This document shows positions 1-12,686 of a stretch of DNA of 64,000 nucleotides, piece by piece. A program made the position numbers and the translations under genes. Every line of letters starts with the position of its first letter. Within the stretch, counting starts at the first letter, position 1. Location: the NCBI GenBank assembly GCA_025677835.1, contig JAIXMR010000005.1, forward strand, positions 124,001 through 188,000. Reading direction: 5' to 3'. The notes under the pieces were generated by a model. The model was not told where the DNA came from. It saw only the letters and a program-made list of their open reading frames with translations, and did no database searches. This DNA is from Sporodiniella umbellata (lineage: Eukaryota > Mucoromycota > Mucoromycetes > Mucorales > Rhizopodaceae).

Positions 1-116
1 TTTCTGTTACAAATGCTATAAATTCAAAAAAATGCTTTTGTTAACGTTGCTCTCTACTTTATCGTGTCGCTTTTCACTAGACTTCAGTTCTCTTTTCTCT
101 CTTCTCTTTTCAATGT

Positions 117-159
<43 letters not shown>

Positions 160-1046
160 TGTTACTATTAAAGATTATGATCGTTTTTTGATCATTATTT
201 CAGCAAGTAATAACAAATTGTCCCTTGACATCTTTATTTTTAAACTGTATATTTACTCATATTTTTTTCGTACTACATTCAACTTTTAACTTTATTTACA
301 TTTATTACCTGTAATTTCTGCTTTCCTAAATCTCTACTAAAAGCTTTTAGCGCCACACTACTTCCTGTAGTTACATCGATCCAAATCTGACTCTACTTCC
401 CTAAAAAAAAATGTAAGCACTTGCATGACTTGTGAAGTTCTTCCATTTATTTTAAAAAAAAGAAACGTCTCAGAAAAAATATCGCTAGACTGAAAGCTGT
501 GTCTTGTAAATTCATTGATTGTGGTATAAATGGATACAAGTTCAACTTGAGCCTGACTTGAGCTAACCTCCACAACATTTTTTTAGAAGCCCGTTTTTCG
601 TTTTTTCCCAATATGGATTTTAAATAAATGACAGGACAAGCCTAAGCTTTTATAGTTCTCTTTTTTTTTTTGCAAAGGCAGGATACGATTTTGAACGTCT
701 GTTAATGTCTTCCGTATATACTCTTTGGCTAGGATACTTTTTATGTATACAACTGTTGATCAATATAGGAACACGAATTGCTCATCTCTAAAGAGGAATA
801 TACTGATCAGGTATAGAATCAGCATATAGGAGTCTATGTTATCGCATATAACTTACAGTATATTTGGAATTACGATCTTAAGCGCCGCACGCTTTTCTAA
901 AGCACTACAAATTATTCAACACAGAGTGCCAACAAGCTACTTTAGAGCTGTACAGTAAAGAACGGACAAAAATTATTGATAATTATATGAGAGCTATTTG
1001 CTCTTTATTAAGTTTGATAAAATTGTAAAAAGGTACAAGAAACGAC
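1..1046. other. AT-rich intergenic DNA
   Basis: No gene is supported here. The stretch is AT-rich with short T and A runs and a TA dinucleotide microsatellite at 119-155. The open frames on both strands are short, low in complexity and have no family resemblance. Confidence 0.6.
119..155. repeat. (TA)n microsatellite
   Basis: About 18 uninterrupted TA units. It makes a short forward frame read as an isoleucine/tyrosine ladder, which is not a gene. Confidence 0.95.
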
Positions 1047-1397
1047 TTAGCACTTGTCGTTCTTGTGGGTCTTCCACCAGGCACAAGCACCTTGGAATTC
1101 CTTGTTGAATTGCTCAGGGTCATCGTTCTTACAGGCTGCCATACAGGTACCGGCAGCGGTCATGAAGTTTCTGTAGTCAGGACCAGTCTTGTTACACATA
1201 ACAGAGATAGACTTGATGAAGAGTTCAGAAGTGTGGTCCATGGTCCAGCCGGGAACATACTTTTGACCAGCTTGAACGTTACAGTTGGTATAACATTCAC
1301 CAGAGCCGGGAACGTTGTAAGAGGGGTTGCAGTTAGCAGCAAGAGCAGAGGCAACGAGGGTGGCAGAGGCAACAGCAGCAACAGTGAAAGAGTGCAT
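1047..1397 (-). CDS. Small secreted Cys-containing protein (single-domain paralogue)
   Basis: An intronless frame of 116 aa. Start chosen at the ATG at 1397, because it opens a clean signal peptide (MHSFTVAAVASATLVASALA) ending in an Ala-x-Ala type site; an upstream in-frame Met would bury it. The mature part begins with a Cys-Asn-Pro-Ser-Tyr motif and carries eight cysteines and several Trp/Tyr. It is closely similar to the N-terminal domain (about residues 22-117) of the long secreted protein at 34831-35874, but lacks that protein's Thr linker, Cys-rich repeats and intron. It is probably exported to the wall or medium; the function is unknown. A TATA-like box lies about 64 bp upstream of the start. 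Confidence 0.85.
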   Translation of the reverse strand: MHSFTVAAVASATLVASALAANCNPSYNVPGSGECYTNCNVQAGQKYVPGWTMDHTSELFIKSISVMCNKTGPDYRNFMTAAGTCMAACKNDDPEQFNKEFQGACAWWKTHKNDKC

Positions 1398-4082
1398 ATT
1401 CAAAGGAAGAGAATTAAGAGATAATGAAAAAAAAAAAAAGAGGACGATCTCACTTGCTCTATTTATATGAAAAATCATGGAACTTGCTGTTCTTTTCTTT
1501 TTATTGCTCCCCGAGAAACGGGAACTTTTCTCCCTTCTACTGCATTTTGTAAAACAAGAGAAAGTCAAGACGAAAGCCTAAAGTAATATGTAGTACATTT
1601 AAACTCTTTATGGAAATGGTTTCACTTGCAAAATAATAGTCAGACCTGTGAGTCCTACTGTTATAAAAGTAAAAAAAAAAGTTACACTGAGCTTGTGTAT
1701 CCATGAAGTTATCAGATTTTATTTTCGTTACTCCGAATGATCAGATAATATGAGCAAACAAAAACCTATGCTTGAATTGGAAAAAATCGACAACTTAGAG
1801 AGTTTCAAAATAAGTAAAAGAAGCGGATACGTTGTAGTAAAAAAATAAAAGCTAACACTCAGTAAGTCGAAAACTACTTCTATAGCTTTGATAGGCGATC
1901 GCCCTATACTTAGTATAACACTGACGCGATATTTCTCAAACAACCTTAAATTACGTGATTGGAGTACTTTTAAAACTAGTTTAGATGTGTTTATTTGGAA
2001 TTTCAGAAACTATGTTACAAAAAGCAGTGGATGAAATGGACCACATATCCTCAACAAAATGGCTATATAAAGCATTGTACAAAATTAAGGGGTGCTGTTA
2101 CACACTTTTGATTCTTACGTTTTATGCGAAACAGGGGGAGAACCAGTGGTTGCAAAAGAAAAACTACAGTGTTTTTTTTTTTTTGATTGATAAAGCTGTT
2201 GAAGCTTTTAGAGAGCTTACGAAAACATAAAGCCAGGCAAACGATAGGCACGTGAGAAAAAAATTAAGTGTTGCACCAAGATACACAACAATCTATTGGT
2301 CAATATAGACATATAAACATTATCAGATCAGCAAGGCTTTTACCCGTGTCACACTTTGGTTTTCTTAAAGTTCTGTAGTTTAAAAAAAGTTAAAGTTGCA
2401 TGCTTAATATAAACAATGTAATAGGTTTACCTTTAATAGTGTATGTTAGTCTTTAGCTGAGTGCGTGTTTTTAAAGAGAAAATTTTGTGTTATACAGGTC
2501 AAAGTTACATCCTCGATATTATCCAAAGTCATTGGAGCATTTCCACGCAGTTTCTGCTAAAATTAGATGTAGCGTGTGCCTATGTCATGTAATTCCAACA
2601 GTTTTCAAAAGTTAGACTATGTATTAAAGTAGTGAACTCTGTTTTTATGTTTAATAGATAGCTTCAAATAAAATCTTGTTGTAAAAATAAAAGTAAGACA
2701 GTAAACTTTTTATATCTTGCAAACTGTAAAAACATTTATGAGGCTGTGATCTAGAGAAATACCATTCTTATTTAGGGAATTATACACACTTGTGTAGATA
2801 ACTATTCAATAAACAGGTCCCCAAAGAGAAACGTTAAAAACAAGTTGAGTGTAAAGGTTCCTATAAATCGCCACATATTAAAATCAGAAAAAGAAGAAAA
2901 GAGTATGCAGATTTTATCAAAATTATAGATTTCAAAAACTAGATGGACCTTATATACAGCATTGTTTACAACATCTACAGGCTTTTCTCTAAAATCTTCT
3001 GCTTCTTATAATGTTTTATATGGATTCAGTTTCTCTTCATTACTCAAAGAAAAGCGCTAAGTCAGTTGTGGTTGGTGTTTTGTATAAAGGAAGTAAATTA
3101 TTGTAAAAACGCCTGTCTAAAAATGAAGTCGTATTGTGTTTGAACCACTTTTCTATTTTGGGCTTTTAATTTATCAAGATCTAAACAAATATAAAGCCAA
3201 AAGCTATGGAATTTTTAAGAAGGCTTGAGGTATGACTTAGTTGTTGTTTAAACTAAATAAGGACAACGATGCTACTTATATATCAATTGAGAAAACCTGG
3301 TTTCCTTTAAAAATTCTGTCGTACTAAAATAAGCTTTGGTATCTTTGAATTTTTATTTAAAACAATACACGCTAAACAAATCACATAAATACAATGAATG
3401 TAAGTAGCTTCTTTAAATTGCATCAATATGTTGTTAGAAAAAACAAACAAAGCATCATACTGGGAGCTCTATATAAGTGCAGCTATTTGATTAGTTCAAG
3501 TGAACTACTTGACAAAGTGCAATATACTCAGTGTTTTATTTAAAGTTAGTCTTATTTAGTTAAACACTTTTGCTTAGTACTTTACTGTTCGTTTAGCGAC
3601 ACAAGTTGTTTTATGGGATCATATACTTTTCAAGTAAAGTAACAACTCTAGTTTATGCAATTTCTCTTCATTTTTTGGAAGCGATATACTATGACCTTTT
3701 TTATCAATTACATCGTAAAAAAAGACAGAAAAAGCTGTGCTGTTGGCAGATATCAATGCTGTAAATTCAATGGTTGCTTTTTAACTTCCAAAAACAATAC
3801 TGGTCAACAAAATCCAAGACTTCAATTCCTTTGTTATTTTTGCTTTAAAAGTTTTGTAAGGTTGTAAAATAAGAGAAAATTTGCTTATATATCTGAAGAG
3901 TGTATTTATACTTTATGTAAGACAAAAATCTTGTTTATGTTGTATTAGCGCTTTTTGAACGTGTTTGTAAACGAGCTTTAGCGAGATTTTTATACCAAGA
4001 CAGCTATTTTAAAATATATGATAGGCTTATAAACTCTTACAAAATATTTGTTCTCTTGTTGAGTAATATACATTGTTTGTCT
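1398..4082. other. AT-rich gene desert
   Basis: Apart from the TATA-like element at 1461, nothing is supported in these 2.7 kb. The frames on either strand are short, interrupted and without recognisable motifs. The region may hold decayed DNA, but I could not assign any of it. Confidence 0.5.
1461..1467 (-). promoter_or_regulatory. TATA box of the small secreted protein gene
   Basis: TATAAAT on the minus strand, 64 bp before the ATG at 1397. The paralogue at 34831 has TATAAATA about 77 bp before its ATG, which supports a strong inducible-type promoter for both. Confidence 0.55.
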
Positions 4083-7000
4083 TTATTGCGAATACTTAAC
4101 TGTAATCAACAGTTCGCCACTGCCTACAGGGCTCAAAGGAAGCCATTGTGTATTGTTAACCTTTCCTTGGTCAGGGCTTACCAGATCCCAAAGGTTGTAT
4201 CGGCATTGACCAAGATCTACTGCAGAACGAATTTTGTTGTGGTCTTTGACTTTGAAATCTAATACGAAAGGTTCCATACCCACAACTCGACATTTGAAGC
4301 TCTCATTCCTAACACAAACAGTTAGCAGCGCAAATATGACTTCAGATTTTACCATTCCGGGCTTAAGGTCTTCGAAATGTATCGAGTCTTATAAATTTCG
4401 CTACCCCTATCTTTTCTTACACGGACAAAAGGATCACTTGTTCCGCTTTTATCAACACCTCTGAGTCCTCTGGCTTCTAACAAGATAATTTCTAAAAACC
4501 CGTCTTGACCAGTGGCATTGCTAGTGTCGAGACTGGCATTCTCATTCCAAGTAGAGGGAGCTAACGATGAGTTGTCATCAAGACTGAATCGAGAAGACTC
4601 TATGTCTAAAGAAGTGCCACGAGAGCTCAGCACTGGGCTTTGTAAGAGTGGACCAGAGACTTCCATATTGTTTGCATCGCTATGGGCGTATGTCCTTGTA
4701 CTGCCTAAGACTGACGTCTGGGTTTTTTTGCTTACCAGTAGCTGAGGATGCCAATTGAATCTTATCTGAACATACCCGGACACACCAGACACACCGTCTA
4801 GCGGTATCTTTACTATACGAGAAGCAAAGCTTTCCACAGCATCCCCGCGAACTGTTATACCGCCCGATCCTATAGGTTGGTGACCCTTTACGTGGTTCCA
4901 ATCGAATACTTCAATACGAATACTAGCAGTAACTCTAGATTGCTTTTTGTATATTCAGTAGCTGTTTGATAAAACATACACTTTGGTACTTACAATAGGT
5001 ACAGAAAACTTTGCATGTGACCATTCAGGATTGAGGGTCTTTTTGATGACATCGCTTTTAAATGCACGTTCACCATTGACTGTGAAAATTACATAGGGGT
5101 CACTTGTACCGGTTTTGTCAGCGGCCATGATATTGTGAGCGCTCATCAACTCGACTGACAGAACACCTTGATCTATATGGAATAGTTAGGATTTTGGTAC
5201 ACACATATGCTCGCACAACTTACTGTCCAGGCTCTCATCAGGGTTTAGTATAAAGCTGTCTAGAGGTGTATATTCAAAGCTTAGCTTAATTCTTCCCGGG
5301 CCATCAGTTCCACTTAAATTAAACCAATGCCCCTGATTATCTAGTCCCGACCTCTTTTGATTTACTATACGACGTACAATTGACGCCCCGGTATCGATCC
5401 AATGACCGAGTTTGTATATTTCTTTTTCATCAGCACTTGCAGGCTTGATTTCAATAGCAATACGAGAAAAATCGATCTCTTTAATAAAAGCATCTGCGAA
5501 TTCGTCAAATGGAAGAGAGTCGCCTCTTAGTTTTGTTGTTTTATATTGAGGCATCAATGCGTCTACAATCACTTGACAGTAGCAGTAATTTACAGCTGAC
5601 AATTGGACTTCGTGAATTCTAATATTCAATACACCTGAAGTATATGAATTGAGATCGATTAGATTATCAGGTGTGTATCTAATATGAGTTCCGACCAAGC
5701 TTTGTGATGGTAGAGAGTCTTTGTCTGAGTACTGGATAGCAGGCAAAAATTCTGCAGAGTAATGAAGCTTTCCCTTAAAAGACTGACGGTCTGCAGAATA
5801 TAAACGATCCCATCTATTTTAAATTAACATAAAGAAAAACCTAGCCAGAAAAAGACAGAGATAATTACCTATCGCAAAGTTGGCCATTGGATTCATACCA
5901 AACATCTGGATCGGTACTTTGGCTTCCTATACACTGTTTGATAACACTCGACACAGCAAACTCTGTAAAGCCTAATGTTTTGTCTCTCGTTCGTGCGTTC
6001 CAATCCATTGCCTCCAATACAAAGTTTTCCTTGAGTGAATGAACAGGTACATAAAGAGTTTCACCCCATTCAGGGTTTAAATTGTTATCTATAACTTCTG
6101 TACGTCCACGTATATGGTGTCCAGATAAAACTCGTACGTAGGGATCGCTTTTACCGCCGGTAACGTTCTCAACGTTTCGTAAGTCTTGTGCCTCCCAGAA
6201 AGTAAAGCGAATTACGCCAATTGCAGTTTCTAATAAAAACTATTAGTGAGAGGCGATCAAAGTATTAAACCAGAGTTTATCCTACTGTCAAATCCACGGC
6301 TACTAACTGCATCTGAATAACCAGTCATCAGCATGGGTTTCCATTCAACATTGATACGAACTTGGCCCGGGTTTTGATTATCCAAAGCAAAATTATACCA
6401 TTCATCTTCAGATTGAATTAGATCCATTAACTGGCAATTGAAAGCTCCCAAAACACTTTCATCTTCTCTTAACTCGACACGTACATATACGGACGTTTTA
6501 TCTAAGATTACCATTTCAAAGTTGGACTGGTATTTTGGGTTTGCGTTTCTCTTTATTGTTTGCGTTTTGTTCTTTTCCGTTCCGTTTATAAATATGCGAA
6601 CATGTGTATTCGCACGTTCTTTCATATTACGGCCTTCGTAAATAGCAAAACGAACAACACCAGAATCTTTGTCAAGGAATTTTTAGAAGTTAGTGGCTGT
6701 ATAAAAGTATTTAGAATAACTTACTCGATTCCTCTGCTAGCTTTAGTGTACCATCGCTTTGCTTGACTGGTTTTGAAATGGGCAAGTATTTGATCCCTAA
6801 ACGAACATCACCAGTATACTTTCCGTTACGTAAAATAGGCAGGCTCCTAAATTGAATAAAAGCAAATATTAGTTGCCTTAAAATTGTTCACAAACGCTTA
6901 CACTTCTTCTTGATCAGGGTTGATACCACCTTCTAATTTTGATAAATCGAAATTAGCAGTACCCAACCGTCTATCTTTTAAACCTGCTCTTGCGCTTCTT

Positions 7001-8611
7001 AGTTCAATCGAAAGCAAAGAGTGGAGGTTGTTAAGCATCAAAAATTTGGTTTCATTCCATGCAGGGGCAAAACTTCGTTCACATATACTAGTACGGTCTA
7101 ATTCTTGACCATGGTCTATGTAGAAGCGGATGTATGTACTTGGTACTTTGTCGTCAACCAGGTTCTGTATATTTTCAAGTTGTGAGGTAGAATGTACTGT
7201 GATAGCCAGAACACCATTGGCTGAGCCTTTTCGAGTAATGAATGTCAGTAAAATAAAACATAACAATAAAGTCAAAGCGTTTACTAAAGTCAAAATCTCC
7301 ATTCAAGAGTTTTTCCAGATCTAACGTAAAAACATTGGGGGCATACATCAAAGGGCCTAATATGGCATGTACTTGTTCTTTGATGAAGCCTTGTAACCCA
7401 GGAATCTAAGTAAATAGTTAATTAAATAAACAAAATATCAACAATAAGATTTGAAGCTTACAATATTGACATCGAAACCAAAAGAGTCAGTACCTAAAGG
7501 TTTAAGTCCATAGTCAAAGTGCGGCTTTTCTAAGAAACTCAAATTCACCAATTTGGCGAAAGGGAACTTGCCCATGAATTTAATTTTAACGCGTAGGTGG
7601 CCTGTGAATGTCATATTTTCCACTAGTACAGGAAAGCCAGCACCAACGCGTCCTCTGCCGACTCGAACGTTCATGACAACCTTAGGGTTTACTTTATTTT
7701 CCAAGTCTTCAATCGATAGGTCGTCTAGGTCATTAGGTATGAAAGATACCTTCCAATCCATACACTACAAAGGTTGTATTGTGAGTTTTAATTATCTTTT
7801 TTTTTTTTTCCTTCTCTTTTACTGTGATAACTTACAACAAGGTCGGGGCTTGTACTAGGAAATGTTTTAACACTTTCTATACGGAATGGCTTGGTACCCA
7901 GAGTAAAGGTTGACAAACGTATGGAATCAAGATATGGTGGCAGATAATCTGCCAAGTAGTTATCCAGATTCTCTACTACTAATGCACTTAATACTGGTTC
8001 GAATATCAACCAGAATTTTTGCATAAAACTGTTCATCCATTCAACTGACTCAACGCCAGCCTCCATTTTTAGCTTAATCATTTGGCGTTGGATATCGTCT
8101 CTCGATTGTTGTCTAAATCTTCTCATACTTGTTTTGTAATATTGCGCTAGACAAAGTCAAGCAAAACACAGTCAAACACAGCTGATTTGAATAGAAAAAA
8201 TAAGTTACCTAACATGTAGCAAAACAATATGATTGTCCCTATGCTGGCGTTTGTCTTAGCAAGTAGATATGTTCCGGCAGCAGTAAGAATTAAAGCGGCC
8301 ACATTATGATACCATTCTCCGTAAAGGTATGAGGGTAAAGTCTCTTCTAAAATGTCACTCTTAAAATTTGGAAGTGTAGGAGCAAATTCATCAAAAGTTC
8401 GAAAAGTGCCGGGAATTTTAATTTGTTTTTTCTCAGCATCGGCAATGGTTTGCTCAGTAGTTTGAGAGTCGAATGTGGATAGCTCAGTCGATAAACCCAC
8501 ACGAGGCAAAAGGTTGTGAAGGTCGGGAACAATGTCCAGCTTACGTTGCCTCAATTTCGCTGCTTCAGAGCTTGAATGAGGCCTTTGAGGTAATGCGGGC
8601 GCTTCTTGCAT
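4083..8611 (-). CDS. Tricalbin / extended synaptotagmin-like ER-plasma membrane tether
   Basis: Twelve exons: 8611-8209, 8146-7836, 7764-7462, 7405-7285, 7226-6902, 6846-6725, 6666-6286, 6229-5869, 5813-5224, 5172-4994, 4942-4353, 4308-4083. They join in frame to 1303 aa (yeast Tcb1 1186, Tcb3 1545). Start is the ATG at 8611, the first after the upstream stops. Order: cytosolic N-terminus; membrane hairpin about residues 95-135; SMP lipid-transfer domain about 150-375 (the segment around YLADYLPPYLDSI is typical); then C2 domains starting near 383, 530, 657, 800, 973 and 1177. The third, fifth and sixth keep an SDPY/SDPF calcium-loop motif. The first, second and fourth have lost it and probably do not bind calcium. 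The role by family is an ER-anchored contact-site protein moving lipid to the plasma membrane. It is divergent from the Zn2Cys6 gene with 1.1 kb between. Confidence 0.9.
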
Positions 8612-9711
8612 GGAACAATCACAGGAAAAACGGGAAGGAAACAATAAATGCTCAGTTCTCTCAGCTAAATTAATGCGCCTTTATGCTGCCATTGAATTAA
8701 TTTTCGCTATAATGTTTTTCAACTCTAATTTAAAGCCAAAGTAAGATTTGGATACTAAAGCTATCAAAGACATAGCTTGTAACTTTCTTTATTTTTAAAA
8801 AAAAGTAAAAGGGTTGTGCAGTTTTCTGCTCTCCAAAAAAAAAAAAAAAAAAAAAAAAACTGTCCATAAGAGAAAGGGGTGGGTTCTAATCGAAAAGAAA
8901 GCCACTCTCCTACTTTTTGGGCTAAATAGGAAAACAATGGATGTGAGTACCCAAAATCCGCTAAGGTAGCAAGATAAAATATAGAAAAACCTTTTTCGCG
9001 CAATCTGGAAGTTGACCTTTGATAGTTTATAAACGCCGAAATGGTGCAACCTACAAATTATTGTCAAGAAAAAACTACAAGTGCAACTATATAGTATACT
9101 GGTGTATATACGCAAACAAAAACAAAAGCAAATGATCAATTGAAAACCCTTTCTACCTTATGGATTTTTAAGCTTTGGTTTTGTTTACATTTGTAAACAT
9201 AGAGTTGTTCTGTGATAAAAATTCATTTGCTATATAATTTGGGTTTGGATACGTGTTAGTTTTTATTGGTATCTCCAAGACTTTTACCCTTCCCTTCAGA
9301 ATGAAAAACACTCTGTAACTCAGGTATAGTAACCGACACCACTTCGAGCATAACTAATTGGTCGGTCATAGCTTTGGAGCAACTCGGTGTTATATGAATA
9401 TGAAGCTGTTCAAAGCTTTGGCGGATCGTATTAGCGGAGTCTTGATTATAAATACACTTTTTTTTTTTTTCTTTTTTTAGCTGTTATCTCTTAAAGCTCA
9501 ACGAAATGAATTCCCTTGAAGACTGTAACTAAATGCATACCAGAACAATTTCATGCTCATGTACCTTTTGTTTTTATAGGCCCTAACTGTAAATCCAAGA
9601 TTTCATTTAATCCTGGTATGTAACCACTCAATCGTTCTATCGACAAGCAACCTTCTTTGTTAACTCATAAAAGGTTTATCTTTTTGCAGCAACTGTACAT
9701 TGACCAAAGGG
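8612..9711. other. Divergent promoter region of tricalbin and Zn2Cys6 genes
   Basis: 1.1 kb without a supported gene. It contains a 24-base A run near 8837-8860 and a T run near 9460-9478, and must hold the promoters of both flanking genes. No convincing TATA box or operator was recognised. Confidence 0.5.
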
Positions 9712-10793
9712 ATGGAGAAAAGTATGACTGAGTCGTCAAAGAGACAACGGCGATCGAATGTTCTCAGTGCTTGTAAAGTTATCCGAAAAAAAACAAAAGA
9801 GCAAAAGTAATTGCTGAAGTTTAAGTTCTCTCCTAGGTACTCACTGTAAAGAAGCACATACAGCATGCGATGGTAATAAGCCCAGAGGCCTCCCCTTTCT
9901 TTTCTCTAGTTTTAAAGCGAATTTTAGTTTCACGGCCCTGTTCTCGGTGCCTCTCTCTGAATAAACCATGTTACGATACACCACAAAAAAAGAGAGGACG
10001 ACGAAAGCGACAGAGGTTGTCAATGCGTACCAATAACCCGTGCGATAAAATATATAGCAGAGAAAATACGACAAAAAAGGTATATCCTTTGGGGCTAGTA
10101 AATCAGGATAGAATCAAACCGCTGTGCGTCAATCAACCTACCTTTGATCAGTCTTTAAAAAAATCGTTTCAATCTGATGAGCCCGGAGCCTATATGCCCC
10201 AACTACTTCCAACTAAAAAGGCAAATGCACCACCGGAACTTTTTATTCTCTTGTCAGTATGCTTTCGGTGTGTATTTGTACCGCCAGAAATCTACAGCTT
10301 GTGGGGATACCGACCCAATGAACTGGTCAATCATTCTCTGCATGATTTTGTTTTGGGAACAGATGCCAGTCGTTTACTAAAAACGCTTGTTGCTCACCTT
10401 AGCCCTACGTTGACCAAGAGAGTACGATCCGATACAGTCCTAGTGAAAAAAAAATCTGGCGAATACGAACCTTACGAAATAATCACCTTTGCTGAGAAAA
10501 GAGATTACTGTGACAAATTGAACCAGAAGGTCATTGTGGCAGAGTTTCGGAGAAGCAAGAAGGAGATAAAGAATCGTGTACCCAGATTTAACGCTGCACC
10601 GAGCACGACACACGATCCAAGTCAGTACAGTCTAACGTACTCGTCAAATGTATCTACGCCTACACAAAAGTATTACTTGGAAACTTCAAGCAGTATGCTG
10701 TGTGCTGAGGCCTATGCAATAAAAAGCTACTCTGATTTTAGTCTTTATGGGTGTTCTAAAGGAACATCAACAAGGCCTGCGTCAGAGAAATAG
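9712..10793 (+). CDS. Zn2Cys6 transcription factor with PAS-like domain (ERT1/AcuK-like)
   Basis: Three exons: 9712-9772, 9837-9872 (36 bp) and 9928-10793, giving 320 aa. An in-frame ATG at 9724 would give 316. Only splicing restores the binuclear cluster: counted from the second ATG, Cys 17, 20, 27, 33, 36 and 43 have the spacing C-x2-C-x6-C-x5-C-x2-C-x6-C, followed by a basic KKRGRRKRQ stretch. Residues about 125-210 read as a PAS-type fold, with a segment near IYSLWGYRPNELV resembling the gluconeogenesis/acetate regulators ERT1 and AcuK. The family is nuclear DNA-binding; the target genes cannot be read from the sequence. The first intron acceptor is decided by cluster conservation. It is much shorter than Dikarya ERT1, so the exact subfamily is uncertain. 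Confidence 0.8.
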
Positions 10794-11386
10794 ACCTTGG
10801 TTTATTTAATGCTTTTTTTTTTCAGACTGATACTATTCATGGGATAACAACTTTTGAAAATCTTTGGCTTGTTTAGCCGTGTACTAGAAGGAAGGTGTTC
10901 CAAGCAAGAGAGATGTCTTTTTTTCAGACTGCGAATTCAAACACATGTGTGTGTTTTTGTGTTTACCAAAAAGACTAAATACCATGGCAAGACGCTATTG
11001 AACTATCCCAAGTCTGCTTTTATTTTGTCCTATTCAAAATCTACCCTATGGAAAGCATTTGTAGCCAATGAAAATCAAAACAAGTAGTATCGTATTTTTT
11101 TCGGAAGTTTTGAGCTTCAGAAAAATCCAGAGCCTTGTATTGAAGGGTCGTTCACACTCCCAAACATTGTTTTTTTGTCTCAAAAACTTATTTTTGAAAG
11201 ACTGATTCTTTATTCGCCTATTTTATGTTTACTTTCAAAGAAAAGACTTAAAAAAAACTATTTTAAATCAGCCCAATTGGTTATGCTTTAACAGGAGCGG
11301 CCTAAACCCGATTGTCAGAAACATAAAGGTAATCCCGCTTCTTCTTTTCTTTCATCTCTTTCCAAAAAAAAAAAAAAATAGCAGTA
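10794..11386. other. Intergenic spacer
   Basis: About 590 bp between two tandem plus-strand genes. It is AT-rich, and an A-rich run lies just before the downstream start. No gene is supported; a 77-codon open frame inside has no coding character. Confidence 0.5.
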
Positions 11387-12619
11387 ATGTCGGAACACGT
11401 CGTTGTTAGTGCAGAAAATTTAAGCTTGGCCAGGACTCTGTCAGCAGAGGAATATAGAGCACGAAAAGTAGCTCTTGTTACAGGCAAGAAATACTGGCTT
11501 TATCTACTTTTTCTAACATAATACAACAGGTGTCACTGGCCAAGATGGTTCTTACTTGGTGGAGTTTTTGTTAGAAAAGGGATATGAAGTACATGGTATT
11601 ATCCGTCGTTCGTCTTCCTTTAACACGGGTCGCATAGAACACATTTACAAAGACAGACACGAGAACAGTAAGATTAAGAAAAAAAAAAGAGAGAAAATAA
11701 CAGAAATGAACTCATCTTTAAACAAGGTGTTAAATTTTTCCTCCATTATGGCGATTTAACCGATTCTACCTGTTTGGTTCACATTGTATCAAAGGTGATG
11801 CCGACCGAAATCTACAATTTAGCAGCACAGTCTCATGTCAAGGTATCCTTTGATATGTCGGAATACACAGGCGATGTTGATGCTCTCGGTACACTTCGTT
11901 TGTTAGATGCCATCCGTACTTGTGGTTTAGCCGACCGCGTTCGATTTTACCAGGCTTCAACCTCAGAACTTTATGGTAAGGTTGTAGAGACACCTCAGAA
12001 GGAAACCACACCGTTTTATCCTCGTTCTCCCTATGGTGTTGCTAAGCTTTACGGGTATTGGATTGTTGTCAACTATCGTGAATCCTATGACATGTATACA
12101 TGTAACGGTATTCTGTTTAACCATGAATCTCCTCGTCGCGGGCGTACTTTTGTAACCCGCAAGATTACTCGTGCTGTAGCCGATATTCATCTAGGTCGTC
12201 AAGAATGTCTTTACTTGGGTAATATTGACGCCAAACGTGATTGGGGACACGCTCGCGACTATATTGAGGGTATGTGGTTGATGCTTCAACAGGACGCACC
12301 TCAAGACTTTGTTTTGGCTACTGGAGAGACGCACACTGTAAGAAGTTTTGTTGAAAAAGCTTTCAAGGTCACAGGCCGTACAATTATTTGGGAAGGAGAA
12401 GGTGTTGACGAAGTCGGAAAGGATGCTGAAACTGGTAAAATCCGTGTCCGCATTGATCCTAAATATTTCCGTCCTGCAGAAGTCGATCTCTTGCTAGGTG
12501 ATCCTACTAAGGCAAACACAGAATTGGGATGGAAACGCAAGGTGACTTTTGATGAGTTAGTAACCGAAATGGTGGTTGCTGATATTGAAAGTAGTCTCAA
12601 GTCATCCACTTCTGTATAG
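11387..12619 (+). CDS. gmd: GDP-mannose 4,6-dehydratase
   Basis: Exons 11387-11483, 11530-11667 and 11727-12619 give 375 aa (human GMDS 372). It converts GDP-D-mannose to GDP-4-keto-6-deoxymannose, the first step to GDP-fucose, in the cytosol. It is a short-chain dehydrogenase of extended type: nucleotide-binding loop [12 protein letters not shown] at about residues 31-42, the RRSSSFNT segment, and the catalytic Tyr-x3-Lys in SPYGVAK (Tyr181, Lys185) with an upstream Ser/Thr in QASTSELYG. The first intron uses a GC donor (ACAG then GCAAGA), required to keep the invariant V-T-G-V-T-G. Fucose is a known constituent of Mucorales walls, so a wall or glycan role is inferred. It is convergent with the RAMA-like gene, stops 67 bp apart. 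Confidence 0.95.
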
Positions 12620-12686
12620 AAAAAAAAAACAATTATAACAATAATAAAAAGCGTGTTGTTTCTTTATCTTTAGCTGTTTTATTTTA

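Noticed and set aside
32..289. Open frame on the plus strand over the TA repeat
   Set aside because: Its translation is low-complexity Ile/Tyr from a microsatellite; no start context, homology or coding composition.
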